Below are positions 25,667 through 35,870 of a stretch of 64,000 bases of DNA, in pieces. This DNA comes from Microbacterium sp. Clip185 (GTDB taxonomy: Bacteria > Actinomycetota > Actinomycetes > Actinomycetales > Microbacteriaceae): the NCBI RefSeq assembly GCF_028743715.1, contig NZ_CP117996.1, forward strand, positions 2,976,001-3,040,000. Reading direction: 5' to 3'. Position 1 is the first letter of the stretch; each line of letters opens with the position of its first letter. A model generated the notes under the pieces. It was not told the DNA's origin and did not search any database. It was given only the letters and a program-made list of their open reading frames with translations. Made by a program: the position numbers and the translations under genes.

Positions 25667-26080
25667 TCAGACCTCGAGCGCGGCGAGCAGGTCGGCGGGA
25701 GTGGCCTGCAGCGGATGCGGGCCCGCGATGTCGAAGAACACCGTGGTGATCTCCTCGCTGTGCGCGCTCAAGAAGCTCCGCAGCCAGTCCGGCCCCTGCA
25801 ACCCGACCGTGGGCGGCAGCGTCTCGGGCTTGTGCGCGGCATCGCTGAACAGAAGCAGCGCCACCTGCCCGGTGTTGGGGTCGCGGTAGGTCCACACCTC
25901 GCCGGCGTCCAGTGGATTGTCGCTCTCGCCGGTGCGCATGAGGGGGACGACCGTGGGGCCGTGGCGCAGCGCGAACGCCACCGCCGCCATGTCCTGCGTC
26001 TGCAGCGCATCGGTCAGCGCGGTGTTGCGGAACTCCAACGGAGGCTGCTGCTTCTTCCCGCGCTTCTGCTTGCCGGCCAT
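25667..26080 (-). CDS. Small soluble protein, possibly SseB-like
   Basis: The 137-residue protein has a Lys/Gln-rich N-terminus (GKQKRGKKQQPP) and then an alpha/beta domain: FRNTALTDALQTQDMAAVAFAL, VVPLMRTGES, VALLLFSDAAHKP and GPDWLRSFL. This order loosely recalls the N-terminal domain of SseB proteins, but the match is weak. It stands alone and converges with radA. Its function is not known. Confidence 0.6.
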   Translation of the reverse strand: MAGKQKRGKKQQPPLEFRNTALTDALQTQDMAAVAFALRHGPTVVPLMRTGESDNPLDAGEVWTYRDPNTGQVALLLFSDAAHKPETLPPTVGLQGPDWLRSFLSAHSEEITTVFFDIAGPHPLQATPADLLAALEV

Positions 26081-26104
26081 CCCCCCAGCGTATCCGCCGC
26101 GTCG

Positions 26105-26584
26105 TCAGCGAAGCGGCATCCGCAGGCACACGAGGCGCTCCCTCGTCTCCCAGGATGCGACCTCCACGAACCCGCGGCTCCGGTAGAGCCCGAGGGCGTC
26201 GTGTCGCCAATCCCACACCGAGAGCCGCAGGGATGCGGCCCGCGCCGCCGCCGCGCGTCGCACCGCCTCGGCGATGAGCGCCCCGCCCGCTCCGGCGCCA
26301 CGCGCGGCGGGGTCGACCCAGAGTCGCTTGATCTCCGCATCCGCTCCCGCGACGCGCAGGATCACCATCCCGATGGTACGGTCGTCGACCTCGGCCAGCA
26401 GGACGTCCGAGCCGGGGAAGGCCGGGTCGGCGATCTCCGCTGCGTATGCGGGTGCGAGCGGCCCGAACTCCTGCAGATCGTGCGCAACCTTCTCCGCCTC
26501 GGTGCGCTCGTGGTATGCGCGCAGGAGTTCGGACACCGCCGCGGCGTCGCCGTCGGAGGCGATGCGGACGACGGCACGGCTCAT
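26105..26584 (-). CDS. GNAT family N-acetyltransferase
   Basis: The 159-residue protein has the GNAT core: IKRLWVDPAARGAGAGGALIAEAVRRA holds the acetyl-CoA-binding R/Q-x-x-G-x-G/A loop, and ALGLYRSRGFVEV is motif B. The ATG at 26584 gives a start typical of the family. It is divergent from another acetyltransferase gene at 26624, with 39 bases between them. The substrate is unknown. Confidence 0.85.
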   Translation of the reverse strand: MSRAVVRIASDGDAAAVSELLRAYHERTEAEKVAHDLQEFGPLAPAYAAEIADPAFPGSDVLLAEVDDRTIGMVILRVAGADAEIKRLWVDPAARGAGAGGALIAEAVRRAAAARAASLRLSVWDWRHDALGLYRSRGFVEVASWETRERLVCLRMPLR

Positions 26585-26623
26585 CCCTCCATTCCACACC
26601 CGTGGGCGCGGGAGAATGGACGG

Positions 26624-27070
26624 ATGACCTGGAGCCTGCGTCCGAGTACCCCCGACGACGCGGCGTGGATCGCGGAGCTTCGCGCGGAGGTCATGCGGCC
26701 CGATCTCGAACGGCTCGGGCGGTACGACCCGGTCTACGTGCGCCAGCGCTTCCTCAAGGCGTTCGACCCGGCTCTCACCCGCGTGATCGTGGTCGACGGA
26801 GAGGATGCCGGAAGCATCGCCGTGCGGCCCGCATCCGACGGCGTCTGGGTCGAGCACTTCTACCTCGCCACCGCCCACCAGGGTCGCGGAATCGGTTCCC
26901 GGGTGCTCTCGCTCGTGCTCGAAGAGCACACAAACGGCGCACCGCTGCGGCTCAACGTGCTGCAGGGATCGCCCGCGCGGCGGCTGTATGAGCGGCACGG
27001 TTTCGTGCTCTACCACGAAGACGAGATCGACGCATTCCTGCAACGGGAGCCGACCTCGCCGCTAGCGTGA
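26624..27070 (+). CDS. GNAT family N-acetyltransferase
   Basis: The 148-residue protein shows the GNAT motif A in VEHFYLATAHQGRGIGSRVLSLVLEE and motif B in PARRLYERHGFVLYHED. The start has weak upstream Shine-Dalgarno complementarity (GGAGAATGGACGG). A 62-residue membrane protein gene follows after 4 bases. The substrate is unknown; the final segment DEIDAFLQR recalls GNAT proteins that act on small amines, but this is a guess. Confidence 0.85.
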   Translation: MTWSLRPSTPDDAAWIAELRAEVMRPDLERLGRYDPVYVRQRFLKAFDPALTRVIVVDGEDAGSIAVRPASDGVWVEHFYLATAHQGRGIGSRVLSLVLEEHTNGAPLRLNVLQGSPARRLYERHGFVLYHEDEIDAFLQREPTSPLA

Positions 27071-27074
27071 GCGC

Positions 27075-27263
27075 ATGAACCGCGATCGCATCATCGGCAT
27101 CGTCGCCGCTGTCATCGGCCTCATCCTGGCGACCCTCTTCATGATCTGGGATCTCAACGGCGCGCCGTCGTGGCTGCACTACGTCTCCTGGATCGCCGGA
27201 GGCCTCAGCGGATGGGGGCTCGTGGTGGCCATCACGGCCGGCAAGCGCGGCATGAGGCCGTGA
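27075..27263 (+). CDS. Small two-helix membrane protein
   Basis: The 62-residue product has two hydrophobic segments, IIGIVAAVIGLILATLFMIW and VSWIAGGLSGWGLVVAITAG, with a short polar link. It starts 4 bases after the acetyltransferase gene, so it is probably co-transcribed. It ends 3 bases before the stop of the convergent MerR gene. No known family is recognised. Confidence 0.65.
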   Translation: MNRDRIIGIVAAVIGLILATLFMIWDLNGAPSWLHYVSWIAGGLSGWGLVVAITAGKRGMRP

Positions 27264-27266
27264 GCC

Positions 27267-27614
27267 TCAGCGCCCTTCGTTGACCGCGAGGAAGCCGGCC
27301 AGCGCCTGCTCGGTCTCGCGGAGCGTGCGGATGCGGTCCGCGACCCGTTCGCGCATCTCGGCCACCCGGGCGAGTAGTTCCGCGTCACCGTGCGACTTCT
27401 CTCCCGTGGCGCAGGGCAGGACGGCTCGAACGTCGTCGCGGGTGAACCCGAGCTCGAACATGGCGTGGATCGTGGCGACCATCGGCACGGCACGATCCGA
27501 GTAGTGGCGGTAGCCGTTATCGCCGCGCTGCGGGCTGATGAGGCCCAGCTTCTCGTAGTGCCGGATCGAGCGCGCGCTGACACCGCTCCGATCGCTCAGC
27601 TCGCCGATGATCAT
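27267..27614 (-). CDS. MerR family transcriptional regulator
   Basis: The 115-residue protein begins with the MerR winged helix (IGELSDRSGVSARSIRHYEKLGLI then RGDNGYRHYSDRAV), continues with MFELGFTRDDVRAVLPC and ends in a coiled-coil dimerisation helix. The effector part is short and contains only one Cys, so metal sensing is not evident. The gene is divergent from an esterase gene, and a promoter with a 19-base spacer and a palindrome lies between them. Confidence 0.88.
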   Translation of the reverse strand: MIIGELSDRSGVSARSIRHYEKLGLISPQRGDNGYRHYSDRAVPMVATIHAMFELGFTRDDVRAVLPCATGEKSHGDAELLARVAEMRERVADRIRTLRETEQALAGFLAVNEGR

Positions 27615-27630
27615 GTGCCCGCCCCTCGAC

Positions 27631-27661
27631 TTGACCTTGACACGATGTCAAAGCATATCGT
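27631..27661 (+). promoter_or_regulatory. MerR-type promoter with 19-base spacer and palindromic operator
   Basis: TTGACC at 27631-27636 and TATCGT at 27656-27661 are separated by 19 bases, the long spacing that MerR regulators correct by twisting DNA. The spacer contains the palindrome TTGACACGATGTCAA (27637-27651). The promoter points toward the esterase gene at 27701 and lies directly upstream of the divergent merR gene. Confidence 0.7.
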
Positions 27662-27700
27662 GTCGAACGGCCCCGAGAGCGGGCCGGAGCGGCGGAGTTC

Positions 27701-28555
27701 ATGTTGGAGCAGATCGAGGTCGACGGGCGGATGCGGACCTTCACGGTCGTCGGGGAGCGGAGCCCGGGGCAGGCGCTCGTTCTCGTCTTCCACGGATCCA
27801 GGCAGTCGGGCGAGATCCATCGCGCGTTCACGGGCGGCGCGTACGACGCACTGGCCGACAGGGGTGCGCTCGTGGCCTATCTCGACGGCTACCGCGGCAA
27901 CTGGAACGACGCGCGCCGCGAGAGCCGGTTCCCCGCGCGGCTCGCCGGAATCGACGATGTCGCCTTCGCCCGCGCGGTGATCGCGCGGCTGGGCGAGACG
28001 CACAGCATCGATCCGGACCGCGTGTACGCGATCGGATACTCCAACGGCGGCCAGATGGTCATGCGCCTGCTCCACGAGCCCGCCTCGCCGCTCGCCGGTG
28101 GCGCCATCGTCGCCGCGACGCTGCCCGAACCCGACAGCTTCCTGCTGCCCCAGGTCCTTCCCGCGCCGCATCCAGTGCCGGTTCTCCTCGTGCACGGCAC
28201 TGCGGATCCGGTGGTCCCCTACGCCGGCGGACACATGCGGCGATGGGCGCAGCTCGTGTTCCGCGTCGGTGGCTCGTCCCTCTCCGCGCCCGACACCGCC
28301 GCATACTTCGCGCGCCGCAACGGCCTGACCGCTTCCCCGACGACGCACGCGGACGCGGCATCGCATCCCGACAGCACGCGCGTCGAGCGCGCCGACTGGC
28401 GGGAGGCGGGCCACCCGCCGGTCACGTTCGTCACGGTGCACGGGGGCGGCCACACCGTCCCCGGTCCCAAACCTGGGCCGCGCCTGATCGGCCGCACGGC
28501 CACGAGCATCTCGCTCGCCGACCTCGCGGCCGAGACGTTCGGACTGGGCGGCTAG
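27701..28555 (+). CDS. Alpha/beta-hydrolase of the PHB depolymerase/LpqC type
   Basis: The 284-residue protein has the order of polyhydroxybutyrate depolymerase-like esterases: LVFHGSRQSGEIH (oxyanion region), the nucleophile in GYSNGG, the acid in HGTADPVVPYAGG and the catalytic His in HGGGHTVPG. No signal peptide is seen, so it should be cytoplasmic, unlike secreted depolymerases. It is likely activated by the divergent MerR protein. Its stop codon lies in a CTAG shared with the convergent gene. A feruloyl or other small ester is as plausible a substrate as PHB. Confidence 0.8.
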   Translation: MLEQIEVDGRMRTFTVVGERSPGQALVLVFHGSRQSGEIHRAFTGGAYDALADRGALVAYLDGYRGNWNDARRESRFPARLAGIDDVAFARAVIARLGETHSIDPDRVYAIGYSNGGQMVMRLLHEPASPLAGGAIVAATLPEPDSFLLPQVLPAPHPVPVLLVHGTADPVVPYAGGHMRRWAQLVFRVGGSSLSAPDTAAYFARRNGLTASPTTHADAASHPDSTRVERADWREAGHPPVTFVTVHGGGHTVPGPKPGPRLIGRTATSISLADLAAETFGLGG

Positions 28556-29226
28556 TTCAGCAGGAACTGCGCCGACTGCGCGGAGGGGATGCCGCCGATC
28601 GACACGGCCAGGTGGTACGACGCGCCACCGCCCGGCGCCTTGGGCCGGTTCGTGTTCTGGCAGGTGTCGACGGCCGAGCGCGTGCGGTCCCATGTGATGG
28701 GCGTCGCGCTCGTCACGGTCTGACCCGCGGCCAGGGTCACGACCATGTCGCTCGGCTCGCTCTGGCAGTCGGTCGAGCGCCACCAGGTGTCCTCGCCCGA
28801 CGTGACGGTGAAAGTCTGGCTCGTGGTGCCGACGTTGATCGTGCAGTCGGCCGCGGACGTGTTCGTGAGCCGGATCGACAGCTGCGGGTTCTCGTCCGCC
28901 GCGTAGCTCGACTGGTTGGTCAGCGCCTCCACGCGCACGTCGTCCTTGGTGCACGTGGGGATGCCCGCATCCGTCGGCTCACCGCCGGCCGTCGCCTCGT
29001 CCGCGGGCGCGTCGGTCGCGGGGGCATCCGTCGCGGCCGGCGTCGAGGCGTCGGGGGTCGCGACGGGGGTGGATGCGGCCGGAGCGGGCGCGGCGGCGGA
29101 GTTCCACGGCTGAGCGATCAGCAACCACACCAGACCGATGACGACCAGCAGGCCGATCAGCGCGACCAGGCGGCGTCGGCGGTACACGGCCTTCGACGGG
29201 CGGCGACGCGGGGTGGGGGAGCTCAC
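28552..29226 (-). CDS. Membrane-anchored protein with secreted beta-domain
   Basis: The 224-residue product has a basic N-terminus, one membrane helix (LVALIGLLVVIGLVWLLIA), an Ala/Thr/Pro-rich linker to about residue 85 and an outer domain with Cys at CTKDDV, DCTINV, DCQSE and TCQNTN. The outer domain resembles an immunoglobulin-like or DUF4232-like fold. It starts with GTG. Its TAG stop and the TAG of the convergent esterase gene share the four bases CTAG. The function is unknown. Confidence 0.7.
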   Translation of the reverse strand: MSSPTPRRRPSKAVYRRRRLVALIGLLVVIGLVWLLIAQPWNSAAAPAPAASTPVATPDASTPAATDAPATDAPADEATAGGEPTDAGIPTCTKDDVRVEALTNQSSYAADENPQLSIRLTNTSAADCTINVGTTSQTFTVTSGEDTWWRSTDCQSEPSDMVVTLAAGQTVTSATPITWDRTRSAVDTCQNTNRPKAPGGGASYHLAVSIGGIPSAQSAQFLLN

Positions 29227-29283
29227 GCATCCAGGCTACGTCGCACCCGGCGCCCTGCCCCGGCGGCTCTCCGCGGGCGAACC

Positions 29284-29787
29284 TCAGAGCTGCTTGAGCA
29301 TCCTCGTGTTGCCGAGGGTATTGGGCTTCACGTGCGCGAGGTCGAGGAACTCGGCGATGCCCTCGTCGGGGCTGCGCACCAGCTGCGAGTAGACGTCCGG
29401 GTCGACGACGTGCTCCCCGATCGGCGCGAAGCCGCGCCGGGTGAAGAAGTCGACCTCGAACGTGAGGCAGAACAGCCGCGAGAGCCCGAGTGTGCGCGCC
29501 TGTTGCTCAAGCCCCTCGACGAGTGCCCGCCCGACGCCGCGGTGCAGCCACGCGTCGTCGACGATCAGCGTGCGGATCTCACCCAGGTCGTCCCACATGA
29601 CGTGGAGGGCGCCGCATCCGATGAGCTCGCCCTTCGCATCCTCGGCGACCAGAAACTGCTGCACCGCCTCGTAGAGCACGACGATGTCCTTGCCGAGCAG
29701 GATGCGGCGCTGCACGTAGGGCTCCAGCATCCGGTGGATCGCACGCACATCTGCCGTCCGCGCCGGCCGCACGGTGAACTCGCTCAC
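29284..29787 (-). CDS. argA: N-acetylglutamate synthase, GNAT type
   Basis: The 167-residue GNAT protein resembles the short actinobacterial amino-acid acetyltransferase (Rv2747 type) that makes N-acetylglutamate for arginine synthesis. Seen are VRPARTADVRAIHRMLEPYV, GCGALHVMWDDLGEIRTLIV, the acetyl-CoA loop HRGVGRALVEGL and LFCLTFEVDFFTRRGFAPI. The GTG start gives the family's usual N-terminus. It lies alone downstream of clpC and is separated from it by a strong hairpin. Confidence 0.85.
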   Translation of the reverse strand: MSEFTVRPARTADVRAIHRMLEPYVQRRILLGKDIVVLYEAVQQFLVAEDAKGELIGCGALHVMWDDLGEIRTLIVDDAWLHRGVGRALVEGLEQQARTLGLSRLFCLTFEVDFFTRRGFAPIGEHVVDPDVYSQLVRSPDEGIAEFLDLAHVKPNTLGNTRMLKQL

Positions 29788-29821
29788 GGTGCAACCCTAC
29801 GCCGGGATGCGGCGCGAACGC

Positions 29822-29856
29822 CGAAGGGCCGGATGCGGCGTGCATCCGGCCCTTCG
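29822..29856. terminator. Strong hairpin after clpC
   Basis: A perfect 15-base stem (CGAAGGGCCGGATGC paired with GCATCCGGCCCTTCG) with a 5-base loop lies 15 bases after the clpC stop. No long T run follows, so termination is inferred from stem strength and position. The stem is built from inverted copies of the GGATGC word common in this genome. Confidence 0.75.
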
Positions 29857-29870
29857 TGCGTGTGGCGGTG

Positions 29871-32396
<2,526 letters not shown>

Positions 32397-32547
32397 CGCG
32401 GCTACTCCTCCGGCGCCAGATGACGCCAACATCGGGCGCACCCTCCGGCGCGCTGTACATCGAGGCTAACCAGAGCACGCATGCGGCAAGCCCGTGTTCG
32501 CCGTGGGCGCACCGCATCCGACGCTTGCGGTCGCATCCGTCATGCCA

Positions 32548-32580
32548 TATCGTTTTTCGATAACAACGATATTCGATATG
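32548..32580 (+). promoter_or_regulatory. AT-rich promoter with repeated TATCG/CGATA half-sites
   Basis: In GC-rich surroundings this stretch holds the palindrome TATCG-N5-CGATA (32548-32562) followed by two further CGATAT words (32567-32572 and 32574-32579). It ends just before GGGAGGACCTC and the start codon at 32595. Clustered inverted half-sites directly before a gene pair that includes an XRE regulator suggest autoregulation. Confidence 0.5.
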
Positions 32581-32594
32581 CCAGGGAGGACCTC

Positions 32595-33215
32595 ATGACC
32601 ACCCCCACTCAAGCCCGCGTGCTGCGCGGCAGCGACATCGCCGCGATGTGGATCTTCGTCGGCGCCGGGATCGCGGTCGTGGGCGTCACGCTCTTCTTCG
32701 CGATCGGACGCATCGTCGACGCACTCAGCGGCAAGGCGCTTCCCGTGGAGGCGCTGTTCTCCAACACGACGGTCGCGGCTCCGATCGGCCCCGACGGGGC
32801 GATGCGCGACGTGCTGCTGGAGCGGGCGTGGATCACACCGAGTTCCCTCTCGCCCGCCGGAACCGGTGCGCTCGTGATCCAGCAGCTCGTGCTCGCCGCA
32901 TCCGTCACCGCGGTCGTCGTGTGCCTGCTGCTGGTGACCTTGTCGGTCATGCGAGGGCGCGTGTTCAACGGGCGCAACACGGTGCTCGTCGTCGCCGCGG
33001 GCGCGTCGGGTCTCGCTGGGCTGTTCGGAGTCCCGTTCTTCGGCAACATGGTCGCCAACGACGCCTTCCGCGACATCTCACAGGGCACCTTCGACAACCC
33101 CGTCATGAGCGTCGACCTGCCGCCGGTGATCCTCGCCGCCTTCATCGTGGCGATGGCGAGCACGGTGTTCACGGTCGGCGACCGCCTGCAGCGCGACACC
33201 GAGGGCCTGGTATGA
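32595..33215 (+). CDS. DUF2975-like four-helix membrane protein
   Basis: The 206-residue protein has four predicted membrane helices, near residues 15-40, 90-115, 125-145 and 175-195. The layout is that of DUF2975 proteins, which are regularly paired with a small XRE regulator. GGAGG stands before the ATG. Its stop overlaps the start of the XRE gene (ATGA). The function is unknown; the pairing suggests a membrane protein whose level is set by its partner. Confidence 0.75.
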   Translation: MTTPTQARVLRGSDIAAMWIFVGAGIAVVGVTLFFAIGRIVDALSGKALPVEALFSNTTVAAPIGPDGAMRDVLLERAWITPSSLSPAGTGALVIQQLVLAASVTAVVVCLLLVTLSVMRGRVFNGRNTVLVVAAGASGLAGLFGVPFFGNMVANDAFRDISQGTFDNPVMSVDLPPVILAAFIVAMASTVFTVGDRLQRDTEGLV

Positions 33216-33442
33216 GCCCCGCGGAGGACGACGGCCCGAGCGGTGTGCACTGCCGACTCGACGAGCTGCTGACCGAGCGCGGGATGACCCTGGCGGAGCT
33301 GTCCCGCGTGGTGGGCGTGTCGGTGGTGAACCTCTCGGTCCTGAAGAACGACCGGGCCCGCGCCATCCGGTACTCGACGCTGTCGGCGATCTGCCGCGCC
33401 CTCGACTGCGAGGTCGGCGACCTCCTGGTCCGCCAAGACTGA
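33212..33442 (+). CDS. Small XRE/Cro-type regulator (YozG-like)
   Basis: The 76-residue protein is one helix-turn-helix domain: CRLDELLTERGMTLAELSRVVG, then VSVVNLSVLKNDRARAIRYS, then CRALDCEVGDLLV, the pattern of YozG-like regulators that accompany DUF2975 proteins. It overlaps that gene by ATGA. It probably binds the TATCG/CGATA sites upstream of the pair. Confidence 0.85.
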   Translation: MSPAEDDGPSGVHCRLDELLTERGMTLAELSRVVGVSVVNLSVLKNDRARAIRYSTLSAICRALDCEVGDLLVRQD

Positions 33443-33461
33443 CCGCGTCGTCTCCCGCTTG

Positions 33462-33668
33462 TTCGAGGGACTCTTCTTGTCGCTTCCCCGGCCAAAACTG
33501 CGCAGCTCGGGTCCCTCGAGCGGGGTGCCTTCATGTTCGAGGGACTCTTCTTGTCGCTTCCCCGGCCGAAACCGCGCAGTTCGGGTCCCTCGAACAGGGC
33601 TTCTCCGTGTTCGAGGGACTCTCTTTCCGACGGTATCCGCGCCGCATCCGCGAGAAGGGTCCCTCGAA
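33462..33668. repeat. Three 59-base palindromic repeats with 74-base period (family 2, array A)
   Basis: Units at 33462-33520, 33536-33594 and 33610-33668 are each 59 bases and start 74 bases apart. Ends are TTCGAGGGACTC and GGGTCCCTCGAA or close variants. The first two units are almost identical; the third shares only its ends. The 15-base spacers are unrelated. The array fills the gap between the XRE gene and the nuclease-domain gene, and a matching array stands on the other side of that gene. Confidence 0.9.
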
Positions 33669-33691
33669 TACTCCCCGCCTGCCTAGCCTTG

Positions 33692-34657
33692 TCACCACGA
33701 CCGTTCGCGCAATGCGCGGCGGACACGACCGGCGACCGCCGCGGCCTGGTTCATCAGCTGCACGCCGGTGACCCGCACCACCAGCCACCCGCACCGCTCG
33801 AGTCGCTCCTGCCGAAGGATGTCCGAGGTCCACTGTTCGCGATCGACCCGATGATGGTCGCCCTCGAACTCCACGACGACTCTCTCCCGCGGGTACACGA
33901 GATCACCCCACGCGATGATTTCGCCGGTGTGATCGCGAAGGGGGTGGTTGAGCTCTGGTTCGGGAATCCCGCTGCTCACGAGAAGCAACCGCAGAAGCGA
34001 CTCAGGGCGGGAGAGCGACCGCGTCCGCACGAGCGGTAGCGCCTCACGAAGGCGAGTCACTCCCGGTCGCCGCCCGGCCGATGCGGCGGCCGCGAGCTCT
34101 TCCGGCGTGGCGAGTGCACCACTCCCGGAACCGAACATGGGTTCGCGAACGGCGGAGTCCCCGATGGCGACGAGTTCGTGGGTGTCGACAACCTCGGCAG
34201 CCAGGCAGGCCCAGGTGCTCGCTGGCGAGGTGACACGGAGACCCCGATACATGCGAACCGAGACGTGAGACGCCTTCACGTTATGCCCGGTCACTCGAGC
34301 ACCGCGCGGAGTGCGGCCCGGGGCGATAACAGCGACATCGATGCCGCGCTCGAGGCATCGCAGGACCAGCCCCGGCGGCAGCGTCAAATCCCACAGGACC
34401 GCAGCGGCGATGTGGGAGAAGAACTGGTCCTGCGGCATCACCAGTGAGTACTGTCGGCACGTGCGTCGAATGTTCTCCGCGAGATCGGCGATATCCTCAC
34501 CAGCCGGGTGGGCAGACGCGCTTGCAGCGACCCTCATCCCGCGAAATGGCGACTCGAGATCCCGATATCTCAACCGAGCCGGCGAGACGCCGACATCCCG
34601 CGCTTCCGCCACCGAGAAGGTGTCGCCCAGGTTCGCCGGCAATGCGGAAGGTCTCAT
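33692..34657 (-). CDS. AbiEi-like protein with C-terminal VSR/DUF559-type nuclease domain
   Basis: The 321-residue protein has an N-terminal part like AbiEi-type antitoxin domains (TFSVAEARDVGVSPARLRYRD, later SPASTWACLAAEVVDTHELV). The C-terminal 100 residues form a PD-(D/E)XK-type domain: IAWGDLVYPRERVVVEFEGD with candidate catalytic Asp and Glu, then SDILRQERLERCGWLVVRVT. The ATG at 34657 gives the family-like start. It stands alone between two three-unit arrays of the 59-base palindrome. No partner toxin gene is adjacent. A role in defence or repeat handling is inference. Confidence 0.75.
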   Translation of the reverse strand: MRPSALPANLGDTFSVAEARDVGVSPARLRYRDLESPFRGMRVAASASAHPAGEDIADLAENIRRTCRQYSLVMPQDQFFSHIAAAVLWDLTLPPGLVLRCLERGIDVAVIAPGRTPRGARVTGHNVKASHVSVRMYRGLRVTSPASTWACLAAEVVDTHELVAIGDSAVREPMFGSGSGALATPEELAAAASAGRRPGVTRLREALPLVRTRSLSRPESLLRLLLVSSGIPEPELNHPLRDHTGEIIAWGDLVYPRERVVVEFEGDHHRVDREQWTSDILRQERLERCGWLVVRVTGVQLMNQAAAVAGRVRRALRERSW

Positions 34658-34760
34658 GTCCTCAGCCTGAGCGGCATGCGCAGCCATCGCGGGTCGCAGA
34701 CCCTCCGTTGGCGGACGACACGCCATCCCTACTCAGCTGCGGAGAAGACGCCGCACGGTT

Positions 34761-34967
34761 CTCGACGGGCGCGGGATGTGATCCGCGCCCGAGCGAGCCC
34801 GCGTTTCGGGTCCCTTGAGCCTCATCCTCATCCGTTCGAGGGACCCGAGATGTTGCCGTTCGGGGCGAAACACCACATCACGCGTCCCTCCAACACAGCA
34901 ACCCCTGGTTCGAGGGACCCGAAACGTCACGGATCGACGCGAAACACCGCATCGCGGGTCCCTCGGA
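34761..34967. repeat. Three 59-base palindromic repeats with 74-base period (family 2, array B)
   Basis: The 399-base gap between 34658 and 35056 holds units at 34761-34819, 34835-34893 and 34909-34967, again 59 bases long and 74 bases apart. The two right-hand units begin TTCGAGGGACCCGA and end near GTCCCTC. The first has lost most of its left arm (CTCGACGGGC) but keeps its right end TCGGGTCCCTTGAG. Unit interiors differ from array A. No gene is seen in the gap. Confidence 0.88.
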
Positions 34968-35056
34968 CAACGCGAGCACCCGGAACCCCGGGTAGCGAGC
35001 AGCGCACAGCGGGCAGCGAGCACGCCGGCGCACCGCCGAAGCCGGGGAGCCGCGGG

Positions 35057-35755
35057 TCAGAGCACGGGGACGCGGGTGTTGTCGAACGTGTCGCCGACCA
35101 GCACGAGCTCAACGCCGGCACCCTCGGCCACGCCCTCGGGGGAGGCGATCAGCGCGCGCGGCGCCATGTCCATCGTGCAGGCGCGGTCGGCGGGCGGGGT
35201 CTGGAACGTCACCGTGATCTCGGCGTCCGCCGTCTTCTTCATGGTGTCCACGACAGGCGCGCAGGAGGAGGAGCCCCACGTCACGAGCGCGATATCGCCC
35301 GAGGTGAGCCAGCCCGCGCTCGGCATGAAGTCGGTCTGCGTGCCGGAGCCCGCGAGCCCCTCCGCTCCGGGCAGCTCGACGCTGCCGGATGCGTTGCCGT
35401 AGCTCACGTCCACGCGGGTCGCCTGCGCAGGATCGACTCCCTCGGGAGCCGCGACGAGCGTGACGCGCGGCACGAGGTCCTTCGTGCAGGGACGCTCGGC
35501 GTCGACTGCGGGGTCGGCGAAGCTCACCGTGACCACTCCGTCCGCGAAGGCGGGTGTCTCCGCGACCGGCACGCAGGTCGAGCTGCCCTCGGTCACGACC
35601 GCGATCATCCGCCCGCTGTCGACCCAGCCCGCATCCAGCTGCAGGTCGGCGACCGCGGTCTCGCCGGGCGCGGCTTCGCCCGCGCATCCGGTGAGCATGC
35701 CCGCAGCGACCAGCAACGAGCCGGTGATGGTGAGCAGGGTCGTGGTGCGGCGCAT
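35057..35755 (-). CDS. Lipoprotein with two tandem homologous domains
   Basis: The 232-residue protein has a lipoprotein signal with lipobox LTGC (Cys24). The mature part is a duplication: GWVDSGRMIAVVTEGSSTCVPV in the first half aligns with GWLTSGDIALVTWGSSSCAPVV in the second, and RPCTKDLVPRVTLVAAPEGV aligns with RACTMDMAPRALIASPEGV. Each half has two Cys that may form a disulfide. No known family is recognised; surface location is inferred from the lipobox. Confidence 0.75.
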   Translation of the reverse strand: MRRTTTLLTITGSLLVAAGMLTGCAGEAAPGETAVADLQLDAGWVDSGRMIAVVTEGSSTCVPVAETPAFADGVVTVSFADPAVDAERPCTKDLVPRVTLVAAPEGVDPAQATRVDVSYGNASGSVELPGAEGLAGSGTQTDFMPSAGWLTSGDIALVTWGSSSCAPVVDTMKKTADAEITVTFQTPPADRACTMDMAPRALIASPEGVAEGAGVELVLVGDTFDNTRVPVL

Positions 35756-35870
35756 GACGGCTCCTCGGAGATCTGCGGATGCGGCCGCAAGACGACCGCC
35801 GTGCTCACATCCTGTCGCAGCGACCTGCGCATCGGCGGCAAGCCCGGTAACGGGCCGGTCACGATCGCCG

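Noticed and set aside
33692..34657. Complete AbiE toxin-antitoxin system
   Set aside because: Only the AbiEi-like domain is present, fused to a nuclease-like domain. No AbiEii nucleotidyltransferase gene is adjacent.
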